From the NCBI RefSeq assembly GCF_003385845.1, contig NZ_QRDJ01000008.1:682001-746000 (forward strand): a stretch of DNA of 64,000 nucleotides, in the 5' to 3' direction. Below are positions 17,127 through 23,680 of this stretch, one piece after another (positions within the stretch are counted from its first letter, which is position 1; every line of letters starts with the position of its first letter). Under the pieces are notes generated by a model. It did no database searches, was not told the DNA's origin, and saw only the letters and a program-made list of their open reading frames with translations. This DNA is from Kushneria indalinina DSM 14324. Lineage in GTDB: Bacteria > Pseudomonadota > Gammaproteobacteria > Pseudomonadales > Halomonadaceae. The translations under genes and the position numbers were made by a program.

Positions 17127-17202
17127 GTCCCGTTCGTCTAGTGGTCCAGGACACCGCCCTTTCACGGCGGTAACAGGGGTTCGAACCCCCTACGGGACGC
17201 CA
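17127..17202 (+). tRNA. tRNA-Glu (UUC), copy 1
   Basis: A 76-nt cloverleaf with encoded CCA. Acceptor stem GTCCCGT/ACGGGAC, anticodon stem CCGCC/GGCGG around the loop CTTTCAC (anticodon TTC), and T-arm GGGGTTCGAACCCC. It is the first gene of the array, directly after the promoter. Confidence 0.98.
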
Positions 17203-17225
17203 CTTCGCTTTCATCGATGACCGGT

Positions 17226-17300
17226 GCGGGAATAGCTCAGTGGTAGAGCATCGCCTTGCCAAGGCGAGGGTCGGGAGTTCGAATCTCCTTTCCCGCTCCA
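17226..17300 (+). tRNA. tRNA-Gly (GCC), copy 1
   Basis: A 75-nt tRNA with CCA encoded. Acceptor GCGGGAA/TTCCCGC, anticodon stem TCGCC/GGCGA around TTGCCAA (anticodon GCC), T-arm GGGAGTTCGAATCTCC. It lies 23 bases after tRNA-Glu copy 1. Confidence 0.98.
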
Positions 17301-17391
17301 TTTTTTGGTAGCGTAAAGCAGCAGGGTCGTAAGCCGGTGTGCCGGTTCAATAGAACGTCATTCCGATCGATCTTTTTTTCGCGCCAAATGC

Positions 17392-17467
17392 GTCCCGTTC
17401 GTCTAGTGGTCCAGGACACCGCCCTTTCACGGCGGTAACAGGGGTTCGAACCCCCTACGGGACGCCA
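17392..17467 (+). tRNA. tRNA-Glu (UUC), copy 2
   Basis: Identical by eye to copy 1 over the whole 76 nt. It lies 91 bases after tRNA-Gly copy 1 and belongs to the second repeat unit of the array. Confidence 0.98.
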
Positions 17468-17480
17468 CTTCTTGTTGTAT

Positions 17481-17555
17481 GCGGGAATAGCTCAGTGGTA
17501 GAGCATCGCCTTGCCAAGGCGAGGGTCGGGAGTTCGAATCTCCTTTCCCGCTCCA
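17481..17555 (+). tRNA. tRNA-Gly (GCC), copy 2
   Basis: Identical by eye to Gly copy 1. It lies 13 bases after Glu copy 2; this spacer differs from the 23-base Glu-Gly spacer of the first unit. Confidence 0.98.
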
Positions 17556-17629
17556 ATTCTGGTAGTGCAAATCAGGCAGCATGGGTCGTGAGCCGGTGTG
17601 CCGGTCCAATGGAACGCCAGCCCGGTCGA

Positions 17630-17646
17630 TCTCCTTTCCCGCTCCA
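17630..17646 (+). pseudogene. 3' remnant of a third tRNA-Gly
   Basis: Seventeen bases (TCTCCTTTCCCGCTCCA) are identical to the 3' end of the two intact tRNA-Gly genes, T-arm edge through CCA. They lie where a third Gly would be expected before Glu copy 3, and look like a recombination scar. Confidence 0.75.
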
Positions 17647-17724
17647 GTTTCAGCAATACTCTCAGACATACCGTGTTGTGGTTCGATACACCGATCCCCT
17701 CGGTTTTCCTGTCTGCATTGATAC

Positions 17725-17800
17725 GTCCCGTTCGTCTAGTGGTCCAGGACACCGCCCTTTCACGGCGGTAACAGGGGTTCGAACCCCCTACGGGACGCCA
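17725..17800 (+). tRNA. tRNA-Glu (UUC), copy 3
   Basis: A third 76-nt tRNA-Glu(UUC), identical by eye to copies 1 and 2, ending the array. No clear intrinsic terminator follows in the 323 bases before yadG. I see no gene in that stretch, only AT-richer, T-rich patches. Confidence 0.98.
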
Positions 17801-18123
17801 CTTCCAGGCTTTGAATTTCTCCCTGTATGTCGCCTTGCTGTATCGATCCTTTAGGGTTGTGCAGGACAGGGGCCTGACGTCTGCTTTTTTGTGGCTGAAC
17901 AGTGCTGACTATCCTGTGTTCGGCTATCATTGCTGCCTGGCAATACGCATCCCTGTCAGCGTCGATTGATGACGTTGAGACGAAGGATGCTTTCATTTCA
18001 ACGCCCCTTTCCGGGTGTTTCTCTATCGCCGCCTTTTTCTGTCCTGTCTTCACAGGCTGAGGTATCTCACCTTCTGGTGCGTGCATTTGCGGCGATATTT
18101 TCGATCGTCATGGAGTCTTGATT

Positions 18124-19074
18124 GTGCATGCTGCCCTCTCCATAAGAGGCCTGACCAAGGTTTACGACAATAGTTTTCACGCCCTCAAGGGCATCGATCT
18201 GGAAGTGCCCCAGGGTGATTTCTTCGCGCTGCTTGGGCCCAATGGGGCCGGCAAGTCCACAACGCTTGGTGTGGTCAGCTCGCTGGTGCGCAAGACGGCA
18301 GGCGAGGTCTCGATTTACGGCATTGATGTCGATCGGGATTTTGCTCGAGCGCGTTATTATCTCGGCGTCGTGCCCCAGGAGTTCAACTTCAACCAGTTTG
18401 AAAAGGTTGAAGATATCGTGCTGACCCAGGCGGGATACTACGGCATCCCGCGTCGTCAGGCCGAGGAGCGCGCCCACCAGCTGCTGGAGGATCTCGGTCT
18501 TTGGGACAAGCGTCACGACGCAGCGCGAATGCTTTCAGGCGGCATGAAGCGACGCCTGATGATTGCGCGTGCCCTGATTCATCGACCGAAACTGCTGATT
18601 CTCGATGAGCCCACCGCGGGCGTGGATATTGAGCTGCGCCGCAGCATGTGGGAGTACATGAAGCGCATCAATGAGCAGGAGGGCACCACCATTATCCTGA
18701 CCACGCACTATCTGGAAGAGGCGGAAAGTCTGTGTCGCAATATCGCCATCATCAATCATGGCGAAATCGTGCATAACACCAGCATGCGAGAGCTTCTGGG
18801 CCAGCTTAGCCGCGAGACCTTCGTGCTGGATCTGGCCTCGCCGGTGGCGCAGTGTCCGGTCATCGAGGGCTTCGATGTTGAACGCCTTGATGACAGCCAG
18901 CTGACACTGTCGGTCGACAAGGGGCAGCGAATCAACGACGCCTTTGCCCGGTTGAGCGAGCAAAATATCGAAGTCGTATCGATGCGTAATCGTGCCAATC
19001 GGCTCGAGGAGCTTTTTGTGCGCATGGTGGAAGGCAGTAATGGAACACAAGGTCAGCAGGGGGGCATTCGCTGA
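18124..19074 (+). CDS. yadG: ABC transporter ATP-binding protein YadG
   Basis: ATPase subunit of a two-gene ABC-2 type exporter. I choose GTG 18124 because GGAG lies eight bases upstream; the alternative TTG 18118 is too close. About 316 aa. Walker A GPNGAGKST, the Q-loop in PQEFNFNQFE, signature LSGGMKRRLMIARAL, Walker B LLILDEPTAGVD, and H-loop TTHYLEEAE are all intact and very close to E. coli YadG. A C-terminal domain (about 225-316) of the family follows, with MRNRANRLEELFV. The stop overlaps the yadH start (TGATG). The transported substrate of YadGH is not established. Confidence 0.95.
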   Translation: MHAALSIRGLTKVYDNSFHALKGIDLEVPQGDFFALLGPNGAGKSTTLGVVSSLVRKTAGEVSIYGIDVDRDFARARYYLGVVPQEFNFNQFEKVEDIVLTQAGYYGIPRRQAEERAHQLLEDLGLWDKRHDAARMLSGGMKRRLMIARALIHRPKLLILDEPTAGVDIELRRSMWEYMKRINEQEGTTIILTTHYLEEAESLCRNIAIINHGEIVHNTSMRELLGQLSRETFVLDLASPVAQCPVIEGFDVERLDDSQLTLSVDKGQRINDAFARLSEQNIEVVSMRNRANRLEELFVRMVEGSNGTQGQQGGIR

Positions 19075-19847
19075 TGAACGCTCGACAAAAGCTGGTGGCG
19101 CTATGGACCATCGTGCGCAGCGAGATTCGCCGCTTCATGCGTATCTGGCCCCAGACGCTGCTGCCGCCTTCCATCACGATGACGATGTATTTCATCATCT
19201 TCGGCAATCTGATCGGTTCACGTATCGGTCAGATGGATGGCGTGGATTACATGGACTATATCGTGCCCGGTCTGATCATGATGTCGGTCATCACCAACAG
19301 CTACTCCAACGTGGCGTCCTCGTTTTTTGGCAGCAAGTTTCAGCGCAGCGTCGAAGAGATGATCATCTCGCCGATGCCCAACTGGCTGGTGCTGTCGGGC
19401 TTCGTGATCGGCGGGGCCGCGCGCGGCCTGGCCGTGGGCATTATCGTGACCGCCGTCTCGCTCTTTTTTACCGATCTGCAGATTCAGCACCCGATTCTGA
19501 CCATCCTGGTCGTGATCATGACCGCAGTGCTTTTTTCCATCGGTGGCTTTATCAATGCGCTGCTGGGCAAGAAGTTTGACGACATCTCGATCGTGCCCAT
19601 TTTCGTGCTCACACCGCTGACCTATCTGGGCGGCGTATTCTACTCGATCCACACGCTGCCCGAATTCTGGCAGAACGTTTCCTTGATCAATCCGATCCTG
19701 TATATGGTCAACACGTTCCGATACGGTATTCTTGGCGTTTCCGATATCAATGTTGGCGCAGCTGTCGGAGCCATCGCGGTGTTTATCGTGATTTTCTTCT
19801 CCGCGGCCATATGGCTGCTGCGCCGTGGCAAGGGGCTGCGTAGCTGA
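19074..19847 (+). CDS. yadH: ABC-2 type permease YadH
   Basis: A 257-aa inner-membrane permease with six hydrophobic segments, starting after a short cytoplasmic N-terminus (SEIRRFMRIWPQTLLPPSIT). It carries the family's GLIMMSVITNSYSN and EEMIISPMP segments; the ABC-2 signature region LTPLTYLGGVFYSIHTLP is clear. Its start overlaps the yadG stop, so the ATPase and permease are made together. queF follows after two bases, making yadG-yadH-queF a tight operon that probably extends into the nitroreductase gene. Confidence 0.95.
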   Translation: MNARQKLVALWTIVRSEIRRFMRIWPQTLLPPSITMTMYFIIFGNLIGSRIGQMDGVDYMDYIVPGLIMMSVITNSYSNVASSFFGSKFQRSVEEMIISPMPNWLVLSGFVIGGAARGLAVGIIVTAVSLFFTDLQIQHPILTILVVIMTAVLFSIGGFINALLGKKFDDISIVPIFVLTPLTYLGGVFYSIHTLPEFWQNVSLINPILYMVNTFRYGILGVSDINVGAAVGAIAVFIVIFFSAAIWLLRRGKGLRS

Positions 19848-19849
19848 TC

Positions 19850-20674
19850 ATGAGCGACGACCTGAAGGATGCGCCACTGGGACACACCAGTGCCTACATC
19901 ACCGAGTACGACCCGTCACTGCTGTATCCCATCGCGCGCAGTGCCAATCGGGCGTCGCTGGATCTTGACGAGGACGATCTGCCCTTTGAGGGCGAGGATG
20001 AGTGGCAGGCCTTTGAGCTCTCCTGGCTGACGCCCACCGGCAAGCCCGTAGTGGCCATTGCACGTTTTCGGGTGCCTGCCGACTCGACCTGGCTGATCGA
20101 ATCCAAGTCCTGGAAGCTCTATCTCAACAGCTTCAACCAGACCCGGTTTGCCTCTTCCGTTGAGGTGCGCCGGGTGCTCAGGCAGGACCTGTCGCGGGTG
20201 GTGGATGCCGAAGTAGAGGTCACGCTGTTTGGGGTAGATGACATGGCACTGGCCCCTGGGCGGCTGCCCGGGCTCTGCCTGGATGATCTCGAGGTCGAGG
20301 TCGATACCTATCAGCCCGACCCCGAGCTGATCATCACCGACAACGAGATCGTCGAAGAGACCGTGCACTCGCACCTGCTCAAGTCCAACTGTCCGGTCAC
20401 CGGCCAGCCCGACTGGGGCAGCGTGCTGATCCGCTATCGAGGTCCGGCACTCGATCATCATGCGCTGCTGGCCTATATCATCTCCTTTCGTGAGCATCAG
20501 GAGTTTCATGAGCACTGCGTGGAGCGCATGTTCATGGACATTCTGCGTGAGGCCGAGCCGGATCAGCTGCTGGTCATGGCGCGCTATGTGCGCCGGGGCG
20601 GGCTTGATATCAGCCCCTGGCGGTCATTGCCCGGCGAGACACCGATCAAGACACTGCGTCTGATGCGTCAGTGA
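19850..20674 (+). CDS. queF: NADPH-dependent 7-cyano-7-deazaguanine reductase, bimodular
   Basis: Reduces preQ0 to preQ1 in queuosine biosynthesis, the only known biological nitrile reduction. The 274-aa length and two tandem T-fold halves mark the bimodular (E. coli-like) class. The N-terminal half holds the ESKSWKLYLNSFNQTRF motif (QueF signature E(S/L)K(S/A)hK(L/Y)YxxSFR-like). The C-terminal half has the catalytic cysteine C181 in SNCPVTGQPDWG. It starts two bases after yadH. I see no preQ1 riboswitch in front of it, consistent with an internal operon position. Confidence 0.97.
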   Translation: MSDDLKDAPLGHTSAYITEYDPSLLYPIARSANRASLDLDEDDLPFEGEDEWQAFELSWLTPTGKPVVAIARFRVPADSTWLIESKSWKLYLNSFNQTRFASSVEVRRVLRQDLSRVVDAEVEVTLFGVDDMALAPGRLPGLCLDDLEVEVDTYQPDPELIITDNEIVEETVHSHLLKSNCPVTGQPDWGSVLIRYRGPALDHHALLAYIISFREHQEFHEHCVERMFMDILREAEPDQLLVMARYVRRGGLDISPWRSLPGETPIKTLRLMRQ

Positions 20675-20688
20675 GTCAGGAGACGGTT

Positions 20689-21249
20689 ATGGATGCCATG
20701 GCACTGCTGCTGGATCGTCAGTCTCACGCCAGTCTGGAAGGACCTGATCCGACGGCCGAGCAGATGGAAATGCTCTATCGCGCCGCGCTGAGGGCGCCGG
20801 ATCACGGCGAGCTGCGTCCGTGGCGTTTTATCGAATACCGCGGGCGAGGGCGAGAGACGCTGGGAGAGATATTCGCTCGCGCCGAGCTTGAGGATAACCC
20901 TGACGTTAGCGACAAAACGCTTGAGAAGGCGCGCAGCAAACCCCTTCGTGCGCCTGTCGTGATTGCCGTCATCGCGGCCGTAAAGGCCAATCACAAGGTG
21001 CCGCGCGTTGAACAGGTCATTTCGGCCGGTTGTGCAGCGCATGCGATGCTCTATGCCGCGCACGCACAGGGTCTCGGCGCCATGTGGCGAACGGGGGGCC
21101 TTGCCCATCATCGGCATGTGCGCCAGTCGATGGATCTTGGTCAGGACCATGAACTCGTGGGCTTTCTCTATCTGGGCCATTGCGCTCGTGGTGATCGTGA
21201 TCTGAAGCCGCTTGAACCCGCTGATTTTGTCGAGCGAATCGAGGGTTAA
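20689..21249 (+). CDS. Nitroreductase family protein (YdjA-like)
   Basis: A 186-aa FMN-dependent oxidoreductase of the nitroreductase superfamily. Start ATG 20689 has AGGAG seven bases upstream; an in-frame GTG at 20671 overlaps the queF stop and lacks an RBS. The protein begins MDAMALLLDRQSHASLEGP and has APDHGELRPWRF, KVPRVEQVISAGCAAHAML and LGAMWRTGG, close to E. coli YdjA. Such proteins bind FMN as dimers and reduce nitro or quinone compounds; the natural substrate is unknown. It is the last gene of the yadGH-queF cluster and is followed by tRNA-Ser. Confidence 0.88.
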   Translation: MDAMALLLDRQSHASLEGPDPTAEQMEMLYRAALRAPDHGELRPWRFIEYRGRGRETLGEIFARAELEDNPDVSDKTLEKARSKPLRAPVVIAVIAAVKANHKVPRVEQVISAGCAAHAMLYAAHAQGLGAMWRTGGLAHHRHVRQSMDLGQDHELVGFLYLGHCARGDRDLKPLEPADFVERIEG

Positions 21250-21331
21250 CATTATCCGTGCTTGCAATCACCAACCCATCATGGCAGGATGTGCGCCGTT
21301 CTCGCAGGTAATCCTGCGCGGATAACAATGC

Positions 21332-21419
21332 GGAGGGGTGTCCGAGTGGTCGAAGGAGCACGCCTGGAAAGTGTGTAAGTCGCAAGGCTTCGAGGGTTCG
21401 AATCCCTCCCCCTCCGCCA
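21332..21419 (+). tRNA. tRNA-Ser (GGA)
   Basis: An 88-nt class II tRNA with encoded CCA. Acceptor GGAGGGG/CCCCTCC, anticodon stem CACGC/GTGTG around CTGGAAA (anticodon GGA), a long variable arm, and T-arm GAGGGTTCGAATCCCTC. A terminator follows directly. Confidence 0.97.
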
Positions 21420-21432
21420 CGAGTTAAGAATC

Positions 21433-21457
21433 AGCCGGCTCCCGTAGCCGGCTTTTT
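21433..21457 (+). terminator. Terminator after tRNA-Ser
   Basis: Two copies of AGCCGGCT form an eight-base-pair stem around CCCGT, followed by TTTTT. It lies 13 bases after the tRNA. Confidence 0.9.
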
Positions 21458-21586
21458 CATGTCTGAAAAATGGTTCGATGCAGGAAGAGGGCGCCGACAG
21501 CATTCATGTGCGGTGAGCTGCCAATCCCTCTCACAGCGCCGCGCAATATTGAAGGGGAAGCAGGCCAGTGCCTGCTTCCCCTTTTT
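21458..21586 (+). ncRNA. Candidate small RNA between two terminators
   Basis: No protein frame of note lies here. The interval contains nested inverted segments (GGCGC 21490-21494 with GCGCC 21536-21540, and GTGAG 21513-21517 with CTCAC 21530-21534). It ends in a long perfect terminator hairpin, so a short structured transcript is plausible. No promoter was confirmed and no known RNA family is recognised. Confidence 0.35.
21552..21586 (+). terminator. Strong terminator of unassigned transcript
   Basis: AAGGGGAAGCAGGC / GCCTGCTTCCCCTT is a perfect 14-bp stem with a four-base loop, followed by a T-run. It is the second terminator within 100 bases after tRNA-Ser. Confidence 0.9.
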
Positions 21587-21728
21587 CGTTTCTTTCTCAT
21601 ATGAGCGAGAAATGTGATGAGGCAGGAAGATCAGTGCTGTGACACGAAGTTAATGACGCACGAAAGCCAGCTTTCTTGCAGAGCATTTCCGGTCCATGCT
21701 TGACGCAGACACCAACGCAGGAGAGACC

Positions 21729-22025
21729 ATGCGCTACTACTTCAATTACCAGTATCTTCCCAGGGGTGCCGAGCAGCCCGTGGAGACAGGGGATGCCGTT
21801 AATATCACCGATGAGCAGACGGCGAAACCACCGACCCTTCCTGCCGTAGGCGATTATGTGCAAATCAGTTATGTTGGGGGAGAGGGTGAGGGCCTCACCG
21901 GCAAAGTGAAGAGTCGTCTCTTCAAATATCTGGTAAGTGATGATGAACCGGATCTTCATCAGTGTCTGGTCAATATCGTGGTTGAAGAAACCGATGAGGA
22001 CTGGGGCAAGCTGATAAGGGAATAA
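21729..22025 (+). CDS. Conserved-looking hypothetical protein, 98 aa
   Basis: ATG 21729 has a strong RBS (AGGAGAG three bases upstream) and the frame ends just before a good terminator, so it is very likely a real single-gene transcript. The product (MRYYFNYQYLPRGAEQP at the N-terminus, then VGDYVQISYVGG, KVKSRLFKYL and CLVNIVVEETDEDW) is soluble, acidic and probably beta-rich, like small barrel-type proteins. No signal peptide and no known catalytic motif are seen. It lies between the tRNA-Ser region and acuI. I do not recognise the family. Confidence 0.75.
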   Translation: MRYYFNYQYLPRGAEQPVETGDAVNITDEQTAKPPTLPAVGDYVQISYVGGEGEGLTGKVKSRLFKYLVSDDEPDLHQCLVNIVVEETDEDWGKLIRE

Positions 22026-22043
22026 TATTTTCTGAAGTTTCAG

Positions 22044-22074
22044 GGCGCTCGGTCACTTGCCGAGCGCCTTTTTT
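22044..22074 (+). terminator. Terminator after the 98-aa hypothetical gene
   Basis: GGCGCTCGG / CCGAGCGCC with a seven-base loop, followed by six T residues, 18 bases after the stop codon. Confidence 0.92.
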
Positions 22075-22106
22075 ATTTGGCTTCGCGCCGTCGCAGGGAG
22101 CAGGGC

Positions 22107-23093
22107 TCAGCCGTTGACGTTGACCACCAGGCGACCGCGGACCCTGCCGGCCAGAAGATCGTCAGCGGCGCTGATGGTCTCCAAAAGGCCGATCTCCCCG
22201 GTTGTGGTATCAAGCGCGCCGGTGTCGATCTCGTTGGCAAGTCTTGACCAGGCTTTCTGACGCTGCGCCTGTGGCCTTGTCACACTGTTGATGCCCAGAA
22301 GCGTCACTCCCCTCAGGATGAATGGCGCCACGGTGGCCGGAAAGTCCATACCCTGAGCCAGACCGCAGGCCGCGACCAGTCCGTCTTCACAAGTATGGGC
22401 ACAGGCATTGGCCAGCGTATGGCTGCCTACGGAGTCAATGACGCCTGCCCAGCGCGCCTTGCCCAGAGGTCGGCCCTGAGAGGTCAGTTCATCACGGTGA
22501 ATGATGTCCGAGGCGCCCAGCGTTTTGAGATAATCCTGTTCTTCGGTGCGGCCGGTGGCGGCAATCACGCGATAGCCCCGCCTTGCCAGCAACATGACGG
22601 CAAACGTGCCCACGCCGCCGCTGGCGCCCGTGACAAGAACATCACCGCCATCAGGCGTCAGCCCATGATGCTCGAGCGCCATAAGGCTCAGCATGGCCGT
22701 ATATCCCGCTGTGCCGATCGACATGGCTTCTCTTGCGTTCAGGCTTTCGGGAAGGCGCGTCAACCACTTCGATGGCAGTCGCGCCTTTTGCGCCAGCCCG
22801 CCCCAGTGACTTTCGCCAATGCCCCAGCCATTGACCAGCACGCGATCGCCGGGTGACCAGTCTGCGCTGTCGCTGTGTTCTACCACGCCGGCAAGGTCGA
22901 TGCCCGGTACCATCGGAAAATGGCGAACGATCGCTCCCTTGCCTGTGATGGCAAGCGCATCCTTGTAGTTGAGCGTGCTCCAGTCGATATGCACCTGCAC
23001 ATCACCTTCGGGAAGCGCCTCAGGGGACAGTTCGGTTACCGCTGCATCAGTGGATTGATCTTCTGCCTGGCGGATCAAAATGGCACGAAACAT
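22107..23093 (-). CDS. acuI: Zinc-independent quinone-oxidoreductase-type MDR protein (AcuI/YhdH)
   Basis: A 328-aa medium-chain dehydrogenase/reductase matching the AcuI/YhdH branch, which reduces acryloyl-CoA to propionyl-CoA with NADPH. ATG 23093 follows AGGAG by six bases and yields MFRAILIRQAEDQST, the family N-terminus. Seen: STLNYKDALAITGKG, PMVPGIDLAGVVEHS, VNGWGIGESHWGGLAQKA, and the nucleotide-binding VTGASGGVGTFAVMLLARRG (about residues 149-168). No structural zinc cysteines are present. AcuI detoxifies acrylate made from DMSP in marine bacteria, but here no dddL/acuK neighbours are present, so a general acrylyl-CoA detoxification role is inferred. Confidence 0.9.
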   Translation of the reverse strand: MFRAILIRQAEDQSTDAAVTELSPEALPEGDVQVHIDWSTLNYKDALAITGKGAIVRHFPMVPGIDLAGVVEHSDSADWSPGDRVLVNGWGIGESHWGGLAQKARLPSKWLTRLPESLNAREAMSIGTAGYTAMLSLMALEHHGLTPDGGDVLVTGASGGVGTFAVMLLARRGYRVIAATGRTEEQDYLKTLGASDIIHRDELTSQGRPLGKARWAGVIDSVGSHTLANACAHTCEDGLVAACGLAQGMDFPATVAPFILRGVTLLGINSVTRPQAQRQKAWSRLANEIDTGALDTTTGEIGLLETISAADDLLAGRVRGRLVVNVNG

Positions 23094-23106
23094 GGCACTC
23101 TCCTTT

Positions 23107-23142
23107 ATCAGGGACACGAACCCTTCATCAGGGACACGAACC
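23107..23142. repeat. Two tandem copies of a 16-base sequence upstream of acuI
   Basis: ATCAGGGACACGAACC occurs at 23107-23122 and again at 23127-23142, with a 20-base period. It lies 13-50 bases upstream of the acuI start, between the RBS and the promoter region. Confidence 0.8.
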
Positions 23143-23261
23143 GGCACGGACGTTTTGATCTGAATGGCCGAAACATGGACATCGAGAAACGTGCTCGTTT
23201 CCGGGTAACCCCTGGAGCGTATCATCGCGCGCCGAACGTCACTTCATCCGATGGCCTGACC

Positions 23262-23273
23262 ATGGCATGCCAT
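23262..23273. promoter_or_regulatory. Palindrome in the acuI upstream region
   Basis: ATGGCATGCCAT is a perfect 12-bp palindrome about 170 bases upstream of the acuI start. The stretch 23226-23504 otherwise contains no convincing gene. Confidence 0.25.
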
Positions 23274-23504
23274 CAGATCGCGACCATCGATGCCAGACCT
23301 CATGAGTTGAACGATGCCTGTCAAAGGTAACGCTTTGTAGGGCCTTGACGTGCATCAAATATCGCTAAAGAAAATATCGGACACTGCGCGTGGGCAGGAA
23401 GCCTGGATGGTCACGGAAAACCTTCTGCACAAGGATGTGCTTGCTTTTGCAACTGTTCACACGGTCTGGAAGGGGCAGGGAAGACATTCAATTTATTTCA
23501 GACA

Positions 23505-23541
23505 TAAAAAAAGGCCGGCTGCGAGGGTGCGTTACCGGCCT
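23505..23541 (-). terminator. Terminator downstream of the acyltransferase gene
   Basis: Read on the reverse strand, AGGCCGG / CCGGCCT brackets a 16-base loop and is followed by a run of seven or more T residues. It is 140 bases after the acyltransferase stop. Confidence 0.7.
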
Positions 23542-23577
23542 GAAATCCCGTCGTGGTTGTTCACCAACAACGTATTC

Positions 23578-23614
23578 ATATTGTTACACAATGTGTTTGT
23601 TTTGGTAACAATAT
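23578..23614. repeat. Ten-base inverted repeat in AT-rich DNA
   Basis: ATATTGTTAC (23578-23587) and GTAACAATAT (23605-23614) are exact inverted copies with a 17-base spacer. A smaller dyad GTTGTT-CACC-AACAAC lies just before it (about 23556-23571). The surrounding DNA is noticeably more AT-rich than the genes on either side. Confidence 0.6.
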
Positions 23615-23680
23615 TTTAGCTTGGAAGATGCCTCTCATGTGCACCTGATCGTTTTTCACTTTTCCCCAAATCTGACCGTA

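Larger units (their letters stand above)
17301..17646 (+). repeat. Duplicated inter-tRNA spacer
   Basis: The spacer after Gly copy 1 (17301-17391) and that after Gly copy 2 (17556-17646) share blocks such as GGTCGT(A/G)AGCCGGTGTGCCGGT and CAAT(A/G)GAACG, followed by CGATC. This shows the Glu-Gly-spacer unit was duplicated and then diverged, while the tRNA genes stayed identical. Confidence 0.8.

Noticed and set aside
17930-18121. 63-codon frame upstream of yadG
   Set aside because: No RBS, unusual composition and overlap with the yadG RBS; no support as a gene.
17127-18123. Genomic island attached to the tRNA array or tRNA-Ser
   Set aside because: No integrase, direct repeat of a tRNA 3' end at a distance, or mobility gene was found; the single Gly 3' remnant is better explained by array recombination.
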